This document shows, piece by piece, positions 44,413 through 55,439 of a stretch of 64,000 bases of DNA; the stretch's first letter is position 1, and the number at the start of each line of letters is the position of its first letter. Source of the stretch: Podocnemis expansa (lineage: Eukaryota; Chordata; Testudines; Podocnemididae); assembly GCA_007922195.1 (NCBI GenBank), contig ML682123.1, positions 264,050 to 328,049 on the forward strand. Reading direction: 5' to 3'. The position numbers and the translations under genes are program-made. Under the pieces are notes generated by a model. The model searched no databases, was not told the origin of the DNA, and saw nothing but the letters and a program-made list of their open reading frames with translations.

Positions 44413-44781
44413 CCCCTCTCCTATGTTCCCTCTAAGCTGTGCGCTTGCGTGCATGCACACAGGTTGTGAAATCCACGCACACAACAAAATAAAGCACGCA
44501 CAAAAAAATTCAATAGTGCTAATATTTTTATGCTACTTTTAAGAAGGTGATTTCAAAATGTTTCAAATAAGGTTTTGTAATTTATAAAATCATTTCCATC
44601 ACCAGATCAAAATAAAATTTAGATGTTATTTGGCTCATACACACTTACTTCATTGCACTCCCAAGTTTGACCACATTCACTGGACAGCCCACAAATTTGG
44701 ACACTGGCTCCTAAATTTTGCACAAAAGAAATTTTTTGCGTACACAGCCTATGAACAATTAGAGGGAACATTGCCCCTATC
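44413..44781. mobile_element. hAT-type MITE (ATGTTCCCTCTAA ends)
   Basis: The element 44421-44773 opens CTATGTTCCCTCTAAGC and closes AATTAGAGGGAACATTG. CCCCTCTC (44413-44420) and CCCCTATC (44774-44781) form a 7/8 duplication. It interrupts the conserved 'CCTTAACCGTCCCCTCTC...CTGTCTGAGCCTGCAGCC' block seen whole in unit C. Confidence 0.8.
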
Positions 44782-45072
44782 TGTCTGAGCCTGCAGCCAT
44801 CACAGCGTACAGAGCTGTTACCCCCTTCCTGCCCCACAGCGTGCATTGCACCACAGTTTCCAACCCACATGGAACACAATTCAACCTATATTTAACAAAA
44901 TATCTCTTGTGGTTTGTAAGAGGAGGGGTGCAAGAGAAGGGTGAGGTCATCAAAGTGTCTGGGGTGTCAGGGACAGGATACTGACCTAGATGGGCCCATG
45001 GGTGTGCACTAGAGCAGAAAAATTTCCTGCTATCTTTCCCCAACACCCCCACAGTAGAGATTGCAGGGCTAG

Positions 45073-45457
45073 ACACTAGGCAGTGGCGTAGCTGGCGCCT
45101 GGCACAGGGGGCCCGTGCCCCGAATGCCGGCACCAGTACTCCGGGTCCTGGCGGGGCCCCGCCTCTCCCAGTGTCTGGCCGGATCAGGCCAGAGATCCAG
45201 GGCCCAGCTGCCCGTGACCACAGCTGCCACTCCTGGCCCTGTCACCAGCCCCGGATCCACAGCCCAGCCATGGATCCACATGGATCCCCGGATCCACAGC
45301 GGCTGCTTCTGGCCCCTTCAAAGGCCGGAAAACCCCACGGCCGTGGCTGCCACTCCCTGCCCTTTCCCCAGCCGGGGGCATGGCCTGTGAGCACGGGGCG
45401 GGGCCTGGGTTTGTGCCCCAGGTCATTCCCCGGGACAGCAATGCCCCTGACACTGGA
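45073..45457. mobile_element. GC-rich hAT-type element, unit D copy 1
   Basis: The element 45081-45449 opens CAGTGGCGTAGCTGGCGCC and closes CAGCAATGCCCCTG. The flanks ACACTAGG and ACACTGGA are a diverged 8-bp duplication. Same family as 14017-14309. Confidence 0.65.
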
Positions 45458-45534
45458 GCTGATGCTGACCATGAGAAATCCCAGAAAATGGCCCTCAGGC
45501 AATGGTGAAACCTAACTAAACTCATCATTCTGTA

Positions 45535-46359
45535 TGTCCACCCGGGCACATCACTGCCCTGGGGAAGGACCCAGGGCACTGGCCCAGGCCCCGCCCCCTG
45601 CCCACAGCCCACGCCCTTGGCTGGGGACAGGGCAGGGAGCAGCAGCTGCAGGTGCGGAGCCACCCGACCTAGGAAGGGGCCAGAAGCGGCCGCCACTGCT
45701 GCCGTGGATGGCCAGGCCGCAGATCTCCGGCCTGATTTGGCAGGAGACTGGGAGAGGCAGGGGCCCTGCCAGGTCTCGGGGCACCGCCAGGGGCATCGCT
45801 GCCCCAGGGAGGGATCCAGGGCACTGCCCCAGGCCCCGCCCCCTGTTAGAAGGCCCCGCCCCCTGCCTACAGCCATGCCCCCTGGCCTGGGACGGGGCCG
45901 GAAGCCACTGAATGCTACCGCGGGCAGCTGGGCCCACATCCCCAGCCGGGGACAGGGCTGGAAGCAGCCGTGGGCACCTGGGCCCCACATCCCTGGCCAA
46001 GGACGGGGCTGGAGCAGCTGCTGCTGCTGTGGGCGCCTAATCCCCGTATCCCTGGCTGGGGACGGGGCTGCCGTGGCTGCAGGTGGCTAAGCCCCGGGTC
46101 CCCCACTGGGGACAGGGTGGCTGAGGGTGGCTGGGCCCCAGATCCCCAGCTGGGGATGGGGCTGCCACGACCGGCTGGGCCCTGGATCTCTGGCCCAATA
46201 GGGCCAGAGACTGGGGTGGCCGCCAGACCTGCGGCACCGGCGATGGGATTTGGGGCATGTGCACCGGGTGCCCAGCACCAGCGACGCCCCTGGCACTGAT
46301 GCCAGAATTCGGGGCACAGGCCTTGTGTGCCAAGTGCCAGTGACGTGCCTGTGTCCCCC
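45535..46359. mobile_element. GC-rich hAT-type element with internal VNTR, unit D copy 2
   Basis: The element 45543-46351 opens CGGGCACATCACTGCCC and closes GCCAGTGACGTGCCTG. TGTCCACC (45535-45542) and TGTCCCCC (46352-46359) form a 7/8 duplication. Between about 45900 and 46180 a 'GGGGACGGGGCTG...GGGCCCC' unit of about 45-60 bp is repeated several times. This makes the element 809 bp against 293 bp for the copy in unit A. Confidence 0.7.
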
Positions 46360-46904
46360 AGGAGGACATGGCAGTGTCCTCAGTGAAACCAGTCATGCTC
46401 AGCATGGCTCAAATTTCTGCTGATTCTAAAAGTGAGCAGTGGGGGCACTAATTTCTCACATGCAACTGTTTAGTGTGTAGCTAGGCATCACCCTCAGTGG
46501 CCTGGGCAATGCACTCCAACCGCTCACTAATTACAAGCCACAGTTTAGATCCACGTTGCACTGCCCTCTAGTGACCCCATGAAGCAATTGCAAACACCCA
46601 CTATTACAGCTCATGCTTTTCAGTGAGCACAAGCAACTACAACTCCCCCTCAGGGTTGCTGCTGGCTTTACCACCCCCTGGTGAACTGGGAAGGAAGGGA
46701 ATGAGTGCAATTTAAGTATACCATACTCAAATATACAAATGAGGCAGGCCATCATTTCTGAAGAATTTTAGCAGGGTCTTTATACAGGATGGCTGATGTA
46801 ATCAGTGATAGCTGTATGTCTCTCTCTTCAAGAGAGTTAACCAACAGAACTGCCTGTCACTGGATAGTAACTGATTCTGGATCTCTCTGTATCTCTCCCT
46901 CTAG

Positions 46905-46947
46905 CTGGGCTGAGGCAGACGGCCCCACCCAGGTGGGTGAAATCATC
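46905..46947 (+). other. 5' UTR part of perforin D coding exon
   Basis: The acceptor CTCCCTCTAG ends at 46904, and leader sequence runs to the ATG at 46948. An upstream in-frame ATG at 46789 lies in the intron and is not the start. Confidence 0.6.
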
Positions 46948-49071
46948 ATGTCAGACAGGCCCAGATTTGGTGTCTTCATCCCAATCCTCCTCTTCCTCTT
47001 CCCTGGGGCCTCCTCCCATTGTCACACAGCCACACTTCATGAGTGCAAGAAGCACACGACATTCGTGCCTGGCCACCTCCTGGTTGGGGAGGGCCTAGAT
47101 GTGACCACAATGGCCAGGACGGGGGCCTATCTGGTGAACAGCAGCCACTGGCAGCAACCAGACGGCACCTGCACCCTGTGCCGGAATCCGCTGCTGGAAG
47201 GGCAGTTGCAAAAGTTGCCATTGGCTGTGGAGGACTGGACGGCCCATAACTTGTGCCACCCAAACCTGATCAGCTCAGTGCAGCCCTCTGCAATTGACAT
47301 GATGAGGCTGGTGAGTTCCACGATACAGGACGACTGGAAAAAGGATCTCGATGTATCTGTGAAGCCCCAAGTTAATGTGCAAGTGGTGCTCGCTGGCTCA
47401 CACTCCAAACTATCCAACTTCATGATAGACAAGTTACAGAAGGACAAATACACCTTCGTGAGTCATGAGGTCTCCTGCAGCTATTACAGGTGACAGCCAG
47501 CCTGGGTTGGGAGGGCTTGCCAGGAATAGGAACCCTGCAACACCACACAATTATACTAGATCTAACCCTCTGGTCTACAGGGCAATGGCTCCAATGGAGG
47601 CCAAGGATGGGTGACTGACTCACTCAGAGGGATGGAAAATAAGAGATGGGGGCTTTCCTATTTCGGGTGCTTCTCTTCTCATCTAGGACAAGCTGGCTGT
47701 GGGAGATTTTCTTGACTGGTGTCTCAGGACAGTCTCCTGCTCTGCCATGACAGGAGTGGGGCCTGTCTCTCAGCACCATTAAGAAGTGGCAGTATCCCCA
47801 GAAAGGTTGTTGTGTGTGGCTGGTTTCAGTAGGAGCCCACAGACCTGCCTTGGGGTTACCTGCCTGGCCCTTGTTGCGGGTTACCTGGGGTCTTGGAACA
47901 TGGGGCTGAGCATCCTCCTCACTTTGTATCCCTGACTAGGTTCCAAGTCAGTGAGGAGCCCCCGCTCACCAGCCATTTCTCTCTGGCTTTGGAGAACCTG
48001 CCTGAGCACTACAACAGCAAATCCAGGCTGGAGTACCACCAGCTCATCAACAACTATGGCACCCATTACCTGTCAAAGATGCAGCTTGGGGGTCGGGCAC
48101 GAGCCGTGACAGCCGTGCGGGTCTGTGAAGTGGCACTGAGCAACTTGTCAGATGATGAGATCAAAGACTGTCTGAGTGTGGAGGCAGGCATGAGTATTGG
48201 GACTGGCTCAGTCAAAGCCACGGCCAATAAGTGTGAGGAGGAGAAAAAGAAGGGGAAGGTTCAGGGGAGCTTCCACAAGATGTATCAGGAGTACCACATG
48301 GAGGTGGAGGGAGGAGACAACACAGCTGATGTGCTCTTCTCTGGAAAAGATTCCAAGGTCTTCTCAGCTTGGATAGAGAACCTCAAAACCAACCCTGGCC
48401 TGGTGTCCTACTCCCTGCAGCCCATCCATAACTTGGTGGGGGAGGACGATCCCAAGAGGGAGGCACTGAGACAGGCGGTGAGTGAGTATATCACTGAGAG
48501 GGCCCTGTGGAGAAACTGTACCCAGAGCTGCCCCCCAGGGACCCAACGCAGTGCCAACAACCCCTGCTCCTGCGTCTGCCCTGGGGATGCCATGACCAAC
48601 ACCATGTGCTGCTCACGGGAGCGTGGTCTGGGGAAACTGATGGTGACAGTGCAGCGGGCCTATGGCCTGTGGGGGGACTATACTACTGCTACAGATGCCT
48701 TTGTAAAGATAATCTTTGAGAAGAAGGTGATCCAGACCAAGACCATTTGGAACAACAACAATCCCATTTGGAACGTCCACCTTGACTTTGGTGCTGTCCA
48801 TGTAACCAGCACTAGCAAGATTAATGTCCAGGTCTGGGACGAGGACAACAAGTGGGACGATGGCCTACTGGGAAAATGTGACATCCCACTGGAGGCTGGG
48901 GAGAACCATAAGAAGGATTGCTACCTGAACCATGGCCACATCTGGTTACAGTACAGCCTGCGCTGTGGGCCCAACCTTGGAGGCCAGAGCTGCCTCAACT
49001 ATGTCCCCCAGCCACCCCAGCAGAGTATGGCCAAGGGGAAGGAGGCTGAGGCCTTCTGGTTTGACCCTTAG
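46948..49071 (+). CDS. PRF1-like: Perforin-1-like pore-forming protein, copy D (two coding exons)
   Basis: The coding exons are 46948-47489 and 47940-49071, with the intron bounded by CAG|GTGACA and ACTAG|G. The product has 557 residues. It has a signal peptide (FGVFIPILLFLFPGAS), an N-terminal MACPF segment with paired cysteines (DGTCTLC), and the signature YHQLINNYGTHY at about residues 213-224. The basic EEEKKKGK region, the EGF-like cysteine cluster and a C2 domain with GDYTTATDAF and VWDEDNKWDDGLLG follow. All family landmarks are intact and no frame is broken. The TGGTGA end shared by copies A, C and E has changed to TGG TTT GAC CCT TAG, which adds FDP at the C-terminus. Expected role: secreted-granule pore former of cytotoxic lymphocytes. 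Divergence from copy A in the C2 strands suggests an old duplication and possible specialisation. Confidence 0.93.
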
Positions 49072-49128
49072 CCAGAGGATTAGAGAGGGTGTGGGTATGT
49101 GTTGGTCAATAGCTCTCCCTGTTCCCAG

Positions 49129-49331
49129 AACATTTCCTTGCTGCCACTCTGCTGCTGCTACTGGCTTTCACGCTGTCACTCCTGGTTGGAATCAGCATCT
49201 GCTATATCTATAAGAGACAGTCTGATCTTGCTGGCTTGTCTCCTCACACCTGCTTGTGGGAAAGTATCTCACCACTAACCACTCATTCTGTATCTATCAG
49301 ACCCATGCCTCCAGTGATTCTGGCCATGTGA
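49129..49331 (+). other. Possible transmembrane-encoding 3' exon or remnant downstream of perforin D
   Basis: After a polypyrimidine tract and acceptor (CTGTTCCCAG ending 49128), a 66-codon frame starting at 49131 is open to a TGA at 49329. It encodes HFLAATLLLLLAFTLSLLVG, then ISICYIYKRQ: a classic single transmembrane segment with basic stop-transfer residues and a short tail. Copy A has a matching hydrophobic stretch (DFLAIALLLLLGFMLSLLLG at about 16952) that runs into a stop because of an extra base. The gene's own stop codon precedes it, and the only conserved donor-like site (TG|GTGAGC in A, C and E) would recreate a stop on joining. Use as an exon is therefore unproven. Confidence 0.3.
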
Positions 49332-49339
49332 CATATGCA

Positions 49340-50310
49340 TCCAACTAGCTAACTAAAGTATACGTCTAGGGCACCAAATCTGTCCACTACTACCCCTCCA
49401 GCAAACAGCCAGCCAACCAGCACATTGTTGTAGTTACTTTATCCAGCATATTCAACCAACAAGCCAACTGCCCACCAACTGGATGTACTGGTGCCAATGT
49501 ATCTATCCAACCAGCCAACCAGCTAAAGAAAGTTTTCTGTGCATCCACCGTAACTATCCATCTAACTAGTCCATTTATGTATCTAATGCATATAACCTAT
49601 GCAACAAACTAATGACTGTATCAAGTGAATCTAAATGAGCAGTGAATTTATCTAGTGCATCTAGTGTGAAAAATCAGTCATCTGACAAACGAATGTATCG
49701 AGTATATAAAAAATATCCAGTCAACCAGTCAATCAATCAAAACATGTATTTAGTATGTCCAGTGTGAGAAGCCATCAAACAAATGTATTTGATATACCCA
49801 GCCAAACAATATATCCAATGTATCTGTCTAGCCAACTAACCAGTGTGTGCATCATGTGTATCCAGTGCATTGAACCAACCAACCAATTAATTTCTTAAGT
49901 ACATCCATTAGCCAACTGACCAATCAACTGATTCAGGCAACCAACCAACCAATGAATCTCTTTAGTACAGCCATCCAACCCTCCAACTCATCACAATGGC
50001 TTAATTTCATCCGACCAGCCAACTGACCAACCACCTAATGTCTTAAGTAAATCCAACAAATTAAATGGCCAATTAATGTCTTAAGTACATCCAACCAACC
50101 AACCAACCAACGAAAGAATATCTTAAATACATCCAGCCAACTGAACTACCAACCAGCTAGTGCCTCTAGTACATCCTACCTAGCAACCAATCAACCACCC
50201 GTCCAATCAATGTCTTCAGTACATCCATCCAACCAACCAAACAACATGTGTAGCTGCTGCAACTAATCTACCACTCCATGTATCCAGCTACCCACTTTAA
50301 TTATCTTTCT
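49340..50310 (+). repeat. Degenerate CCAA-rich satellite, unit D
   Basis: Repeats of 'CCAACCAACCAA' joined by 'TTAATGTCTTAAGTACATCC'-type spacers, most regular between 49860 and 50240. It is the counterpart of 17090-18400. Confidence 0.75.
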
Positions 50311-50319
50311 AGTGCATCC

Positions 50320-51530
50320 AGCTGAACAAAGATTGATTCAACAGAAAGGCACAAAGATCAGCCCTCCCAGATTGTGACTTCAGTGATTTACCTTCTGCAA
50401 AAATCCAAAGATACTCCAGGGATGGGCATAGAACTAAACCCTCAAAGAATGGGCTGGGATCCTGGACTGGAATATTCATTAAGGGGCTGTTCTGTAACTG
50501 TTACTGGTCTTGCTTTCAAAATTTACTTGGTACGTTTAGTGTTAATTATCTCACTATGGTTGCACAGGCCCTGCCCATGATCCTGCTGGGTGTTCACAAC
50601 TTAGATGATCTGCAAGGATGCTGATATATCACTTGCCATTGATAGGAATCAGCACTAACATCCGAGGAGAATTTGACACAAGTCTGTTATGACACTGCTT
50701 TGAAGTCACATTGGGAAGGGAAAATTCGCCCTAATTTTAGGATAAATGCATCTTCCTGGGTCATGCCTATCTGTATCAGATATGATCTAAATCAATAGCT
50801 CTATGGCACACCTCACTGATGGAGAGGGAATGGTTAACACTGAATCCTACAGATGGCAAGTTAAATAGCTCCAGGCTGGATAATTGCCATGCAGCTTGGC
50901 TGTACCACTGCAAAATGATTTCCTTTTGGGAGGATTCTGAGTCTCTGGATCTCTGGAAATGTACCTCCATGCCTCAATAAGCATTTGTGAAAGCAAATTT
51001 CCAGACTCAAGTCTTTTCATTCTTCTAACCTCAGGGGGCTGGACCTAGATGTAGAGTAGAAATAAGCAGTGCAATAGACCCACAGGGACACTAGGGGAAG
51101 GGCTGAGCTGGAGGGGATAAAGGCATCCAAGCCATGGGAGGAAAAGAGCTGGTGAATTTTCTGCATGGAGGAATTCAGTGTAATGTGACTAATACCCCCA
51201 AAGGGAAACGTTTCTGTATGGGATGGAATGGGGTAGGTGGGAAAGAGATACAGGGATACAGGAGGTGTTATTAGAGGGGTATTAATTTTCCACAGCTGAT
51301 ATTTGCAAGTTCCAGAAATTGCCAAGGGATCCAGGTGGAGTACAAGGAATTTTCCTTCTAAGGTGAGCTGTCTCTGGTCTGGCACCAAGGAGGAGACTGC
51401 CTGGGTGAACAGGCAGGGGAATGGGACCAGAGGTCTTTCCTCTGTCGGGGGCATTGATTCTGATCTGTTTCCCACCATGGCTGGCTCAGGAGGGTTGGGA
51501 CATGTGGTAATATTTCTCCTTTGCTGATGC
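50320..51530 (+). other. Unit D tail, non-coding
   Basis: Aligns by eye with 18400-19930 and 62860-63850. It contains no conserved frame. Confidence 0.55.
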
Positions 51531-52057
51531 AGCTCCGGTTACCTCCAGCAGTTGGCAGCCTGGACTCATACGCCAGCCAGCCCCTTAGCTCTATCCATTA
51601 CATGTCAATTTTGACAGTGCAGGTGGGATTATGTGCGGGAGGAGGAATGGCGGGGGATCTCTGAACTCCTGACCTGCCCCTGCAGTGAATGTTGGGCACA
51701 TAGTCAGAGGCTGAGTGCTGAGGCTGCTCAAGGAATTTGGCAGGAATGGGTTTAAGATGCACTATGGACTAGAGAGGATATTTCTGTAGTTGACTCCAGC
51801 CCCCCAAGGTGCTGCACCACAATTCCCTGCAGGATACATGATGCTAGCTGGCATGGCCACTTCTGTGCCATTGCCTCTAGTCTACCCTGGTGCTTGGAGA
51901 TGGGAAAGGATAATCTGGCAGGTGCAGCGAGATTGGAAGAAGTGGGAAGACAAGAGGTGGCAGAGCAGAAATTGGGGAGGGGAAGATCAAGGCCACAGCA
52001 AGGACACCAAGACAGAAACACAACCCTTGTGTCTCTTAGGGTCACTCTTCTCCCAGG

Positions 52058-52374
52058 CCCACAGGCAGGGCCGGCTCTACTGTGAGGCAAGAGACAGACA
52101 TGGCTTCAGGTGACAGTTCCTAGGGGCGCCTAGCTCCCCTGAAGATCAAACTGGCTCCCACCTCTTCAACTCTTTCCTAGCAGTTCAGGCAGTTAGTCAA
52201 CCTGCAGCTTAAGTCATGTAGGCAGAGTGCACTTTAAATCCCTCTGCAGGCAGATGCTGGAGATTTATGCACTTTGGAAAACTGTTTTCAACCTCCATGA
52301 ATGAGATGGTGGGGGCACCAAATCAAAATTTGGCTTGAGGCGCCACAACCCCTTGAGCCATCCCTACCTACAGG
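52058..52374. mobile_element. hAT-type element (CAGGGCCGGCTCTA ends)
   Basis: The element 52066-52366 opens CAGGGCCGGCTCTAC and closes TTGAGCCATCCCTA. CCCACAGG (52058-52065) and CCTACAGG (52367-52374) form a 7/8 duplication. Unit A at about 20833 has the uninterrupted 'CTACAGGTCAG'. Confidence 0.7.
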
Positions 52375-53119
52375 CCAGTCATCCTGGTGGAGGGGGATGG
52401 AAAAAGGAGTCCCAAAGACCAGACTGGGGGAACTGGAAGCCACGCTTACCAGCCAACAATGGAAATGGGAAGCAGGAGATCCCAGCTACCTCTGCTCAGA
52501 GAGACATGCAAACCAATCCAGCTGCAGCCAAATGCCAAAGTCCCAGAGCCCAGGTCTGGGAACTGAGAGCCGTACAGCCCAGAACAGTGTGCAATCAGCA
52601 TATAATACATCCTGGAGCAGAATGTTCCTGCTGGGAAGGGGGGCAGGTGTGCAAAGCCTGCTGGTGGAATCATGGCAGAGACAGGCCACCTAAAAAGGGG
52701 GCCTGGGAGATGTGGCATGATGCTCATGGGATTCCCACAGTCAGTGCTATAGCCGCATGTGCGAACTTCTAAAGGCAGGAAGAGCGGTTCTGACCACAGC
52801 CTCTCTCCCCACCCCCTCATTCACTGCAGGCAGGCAGAGCATCTGCAGCATAAGTGAGGGAGGTACGGGGAAGAGACCCCAGAGCTACATGAGCCATTTT
52901 CTGCCATGCCAGGCTGAGCTGCACCTCCCTCTGAACCCGAGCCTTTCTGATCAGCCGCGCTGGGCTGTAGACAGTTGCCCCCAGCAGTCAGCATTTCCAG
53001 GCTCCCAGTCCCCACACAGGGCCAGAGACAAAACCCAGGAGTCCTTGGTCCCAGCTCCCCCATTTTCCCATTCTGACCCTTGTGACAGGACACTCCCGGA
53101 ATCTGGTCAGGTGTGCAGC

Positions 53120-53820
53120 TGTGACCCCTTGATCTCCACTCCTGAATCCTGACTTACCCCTCTTTGCCAGGTGATGAATCACTCCTGAGTCTGTCCACAC
53201 CAACCTCCTGAGTGTGATTGGTCCCAAGCAGTGAGTGCGTGCCCTCTGGACAGTCAGGTAATAATACCCAAGCAAGTGCTCCCAGCTCTCTGATGCCACA
53301 TCAGGAACTCCCATCCTACAGGAATTGGATCCCATCCCCAATCATCATAGACTCACATCCACCATTTATCATAGAAATGGCTGGCCCCAAACTCATTCAC
53401 TCACACCTTCTAAAGTCCACACAGTTTTAACTCCATAACTTTTAACTACTGACTCCTTTATTAAATGATTGTGCAGTGATTTGCTATATAATCACTTAAA
53501 ATCATAACCTAAGCAATAAACTAGTATTTTATCTAAAGTTGTGTAGACTTTAGTGAGTGTGAATAAGGAAGGTTGGGTACATCCATTTCTTTGTTAAATG
53601 GATGGACATGAGTCTATGGTGACTGGGAAAGGGTCCCCATCCTTGTATGATGGAAGTTCCCAATGTGCTATCTGGGTCTGGGGGATGCTCACTTGGAGAT
53701 CATTTCCTGAGTGGCCAGAGGTCACAGACCCACTACTTGGGACTGATTACCCACAGGAGGCTGGTATGGACTGACTCAGGAGTGAGTGGTCACCTAGTTA
53801 AGTAGAGTGAATCAGGATTC
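53120..53820. other. Spacer, probably transposon-derived
   Basis: No frame or family is assigned. 53700-53820 resembles 13380-13500 upstream of gene A. Confidence 0.3.
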
Positions 53821-53822
53821 AG

Positions 53823-54219
53823 GTGTTCAGCCCGGGCTGCCGGCTGAGCCCGGCGCCCCCGACCCGCTGGTGGGGTTTGGAGGCAGCTCGGGCAGCTGGC
53901 TCCAGCGCCCCACAGCCGCTCACCCCCCCCCACCCGCTGGGGGGCTGCAGCCCCCTTTCCGGGGCTACAGCCCCCTTTCCGGGGCTGCAGGGTGAGCTGC
54001 CACAGGGGCTCACCCCCAGGGGGCTGCAGCCCCCTGACACAGGTACCGAAATAGCAAGTTCACAGTGTGAACCTGCTATTTTGATTCCCGCTTTTTCCCC
54101 TTATTTCGAATTAACATTTTGTTAATTCAAAATAAGTTGTTCTGAAATAAGGGTTATTTCAATATACGGTTGTTTCGAAACAACCGTATCGAAATAACCC
54201 GCTGTGTGAGAACACAGCC
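53823..54219. mobile_element. Harbinger-type MITE remnant with GC-rich core
   Basis: The right arm has TTATTTCGAATTAACA, TTTCGAAACAACCG palindromes and the terminal GTGTGAGAACACAGCC ending at 54219. The left 200 bp is a GC-rich core with a duplicated 'CAGCCCCCTTTCCGGGGCT'. The left terminus is not clear. Confidence 0.5.
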
Positions 54220-54282
54220 ATAGTATCTAACATTTAGACAGTAACTGCTTATTACTTCAGGCCACTCTTTAATTATCACTTT

Positions 54283-54636
54283 TTAAAGAATTCCCAATGA
54301 TTCACCTTTCTCTGTCACCTCTCTTACTTGTTGCACTCTCCTGTTAACCATAGGAACTGATCTCACAATCATATCTATGTAGGCTTGCATCTCTGTCTCC
54401 AGTGTCTTCTCGGGTGCCACTCCTCTGGAAAGTGCATCTGCTGTGAACATAAATTTACCAGGCATGTAGGTCACCAGCATTTTATGTTTCTGAAACTTTA
54501 TCATCATTCTTTGAATCCTTAATGTACGGTCATTTAGTGGTTTGCTAAATAATGCAGTCAAGAACTTGTGGTCCATTTCAACTTCCACTGTCTGGCCATA
54601 AATACATTGATTGAATCTCACACAGGCAAACAAGAT
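54283..54636 (-). pseudogene. Ty3/Gypsy RNase H fragment
   Basis: The minus-strand frame encodes YGQTVEVEMDHKFLTALFSK, then RIQRMMIKFQKHK and MPGKFMFTADALSRGVAP. This is the RNase H end of Ty3/Gypsy pol (DHK..., PGK...ADALSR). It starts without the catalytic N-terminal part and ends soon after, so it is a fragment. Confidence 0.8.
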
Positions 54637-54649
54637 TCCTAAATTCCAA

Positions 54650-55180
54650 AAGTATAGGCATGTTAGTCTAGTTCAGCAAAACAAACAAGGAGTCCTGTGG
54701 CACTTTTAGGCTATGTCTACATTAGCAAATTAGTTCGGACTAAGCAAGCTTAGTCCAAACTAATTTGAACCCTATCTACACTAGGCTTTTCTTAATTTGA
54801 AGTAAAAAAAATTTTAGCTTGAACTAAGCAAAGCTTAGTTCAGACTAGTTAGTTTAGCTGGTTAGTTCAAACTAACTGCTTAGTTCAAACTAATTTGCGT
54901 TGTTAGTATGAAGTAGACCGGTGGAGACATGCTAGTTCAAACTAGTGGTTAGGTCAAACTAAGCACTTTTTTTTTTTTAGTTTCACCTTTTTAGTTCAAA
55001 CTAGAAAGTTAGTTTGAACTTTAAAAGAACACTCTTAGTTCAAACTAACTTTTGAACTACTCAGTTCAGACTAACCAAGTCTGAACTAAGATTTTAGGTG
55101 AAGACATAGCCTTAAAGACTAACAAATTTATTTTTCTCATGGGCAAAATCCCACTTCATCAGATGTCAGAGAGTGGAGGA
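54650..55180 (-). mobile_element. Penelope-like terminal repeat split by a MITE
   Basis: The end sequence 'GTTAGTCTAGTTCAGCAAAA', 'GAGTCCTGTGGCACTTT' is interrupted at 54709 and resumes at 55112 as 'TTAAAGACTAACAAATTTATTTTTCTCATG', then 'AAATCCCACTTCATCAGATG'. In this copy the core reads CTGATGAAGTGGGATTTTGCCCATGAGAAA. Confidence 0.7.
54706..55114. mobile_element. Harbinger-type MITE with TTA target duplication
   Basis: The element 54709-55111 opens GGCTATGTCTACATTAGC and closes GGTGAAGACATAGCC. TTA at 54706-54708 and 55112-55114 is the 3-bp duplication expected of PIF/Harbinger. The interior is rich in 'TTAGTTCAAACTAA' palindromes. Insertion into a known repeat makes the ends unambiguous. 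Confidence 0.88.
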
Positions 55181-55439
55181 AACTTACACTGAAAAAAACC
55201 TTTACAGTACGGGAGGGAAAAATAAATCCTGTGATTATTTTTCACTGAATCAGGTCAAATAAACAAATCACACAAGTTGTATAGTTTCAAACACAAGATA
55301 TCAGTAAAGGCAAGGTTGAGAGTGGTGAGTCACTGTTAGAAATGAAAAACAAAAAAGGAGTCCTATGGTACTTTTAAAGTCTAATGTTTATAGTGGGAAA
55401 GCTATTCCATGTCCTTAGACCCAAGATTCCTAATAGCTC

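Noticed and set aside
46789..46947. Upstream ATG at 46789 extending perforin D by 53 residues
   Set aside because: The conserved acceptor at 46904 and the signal peptide at 46948 show that this is intron. The extension is not conserved in the other copies.
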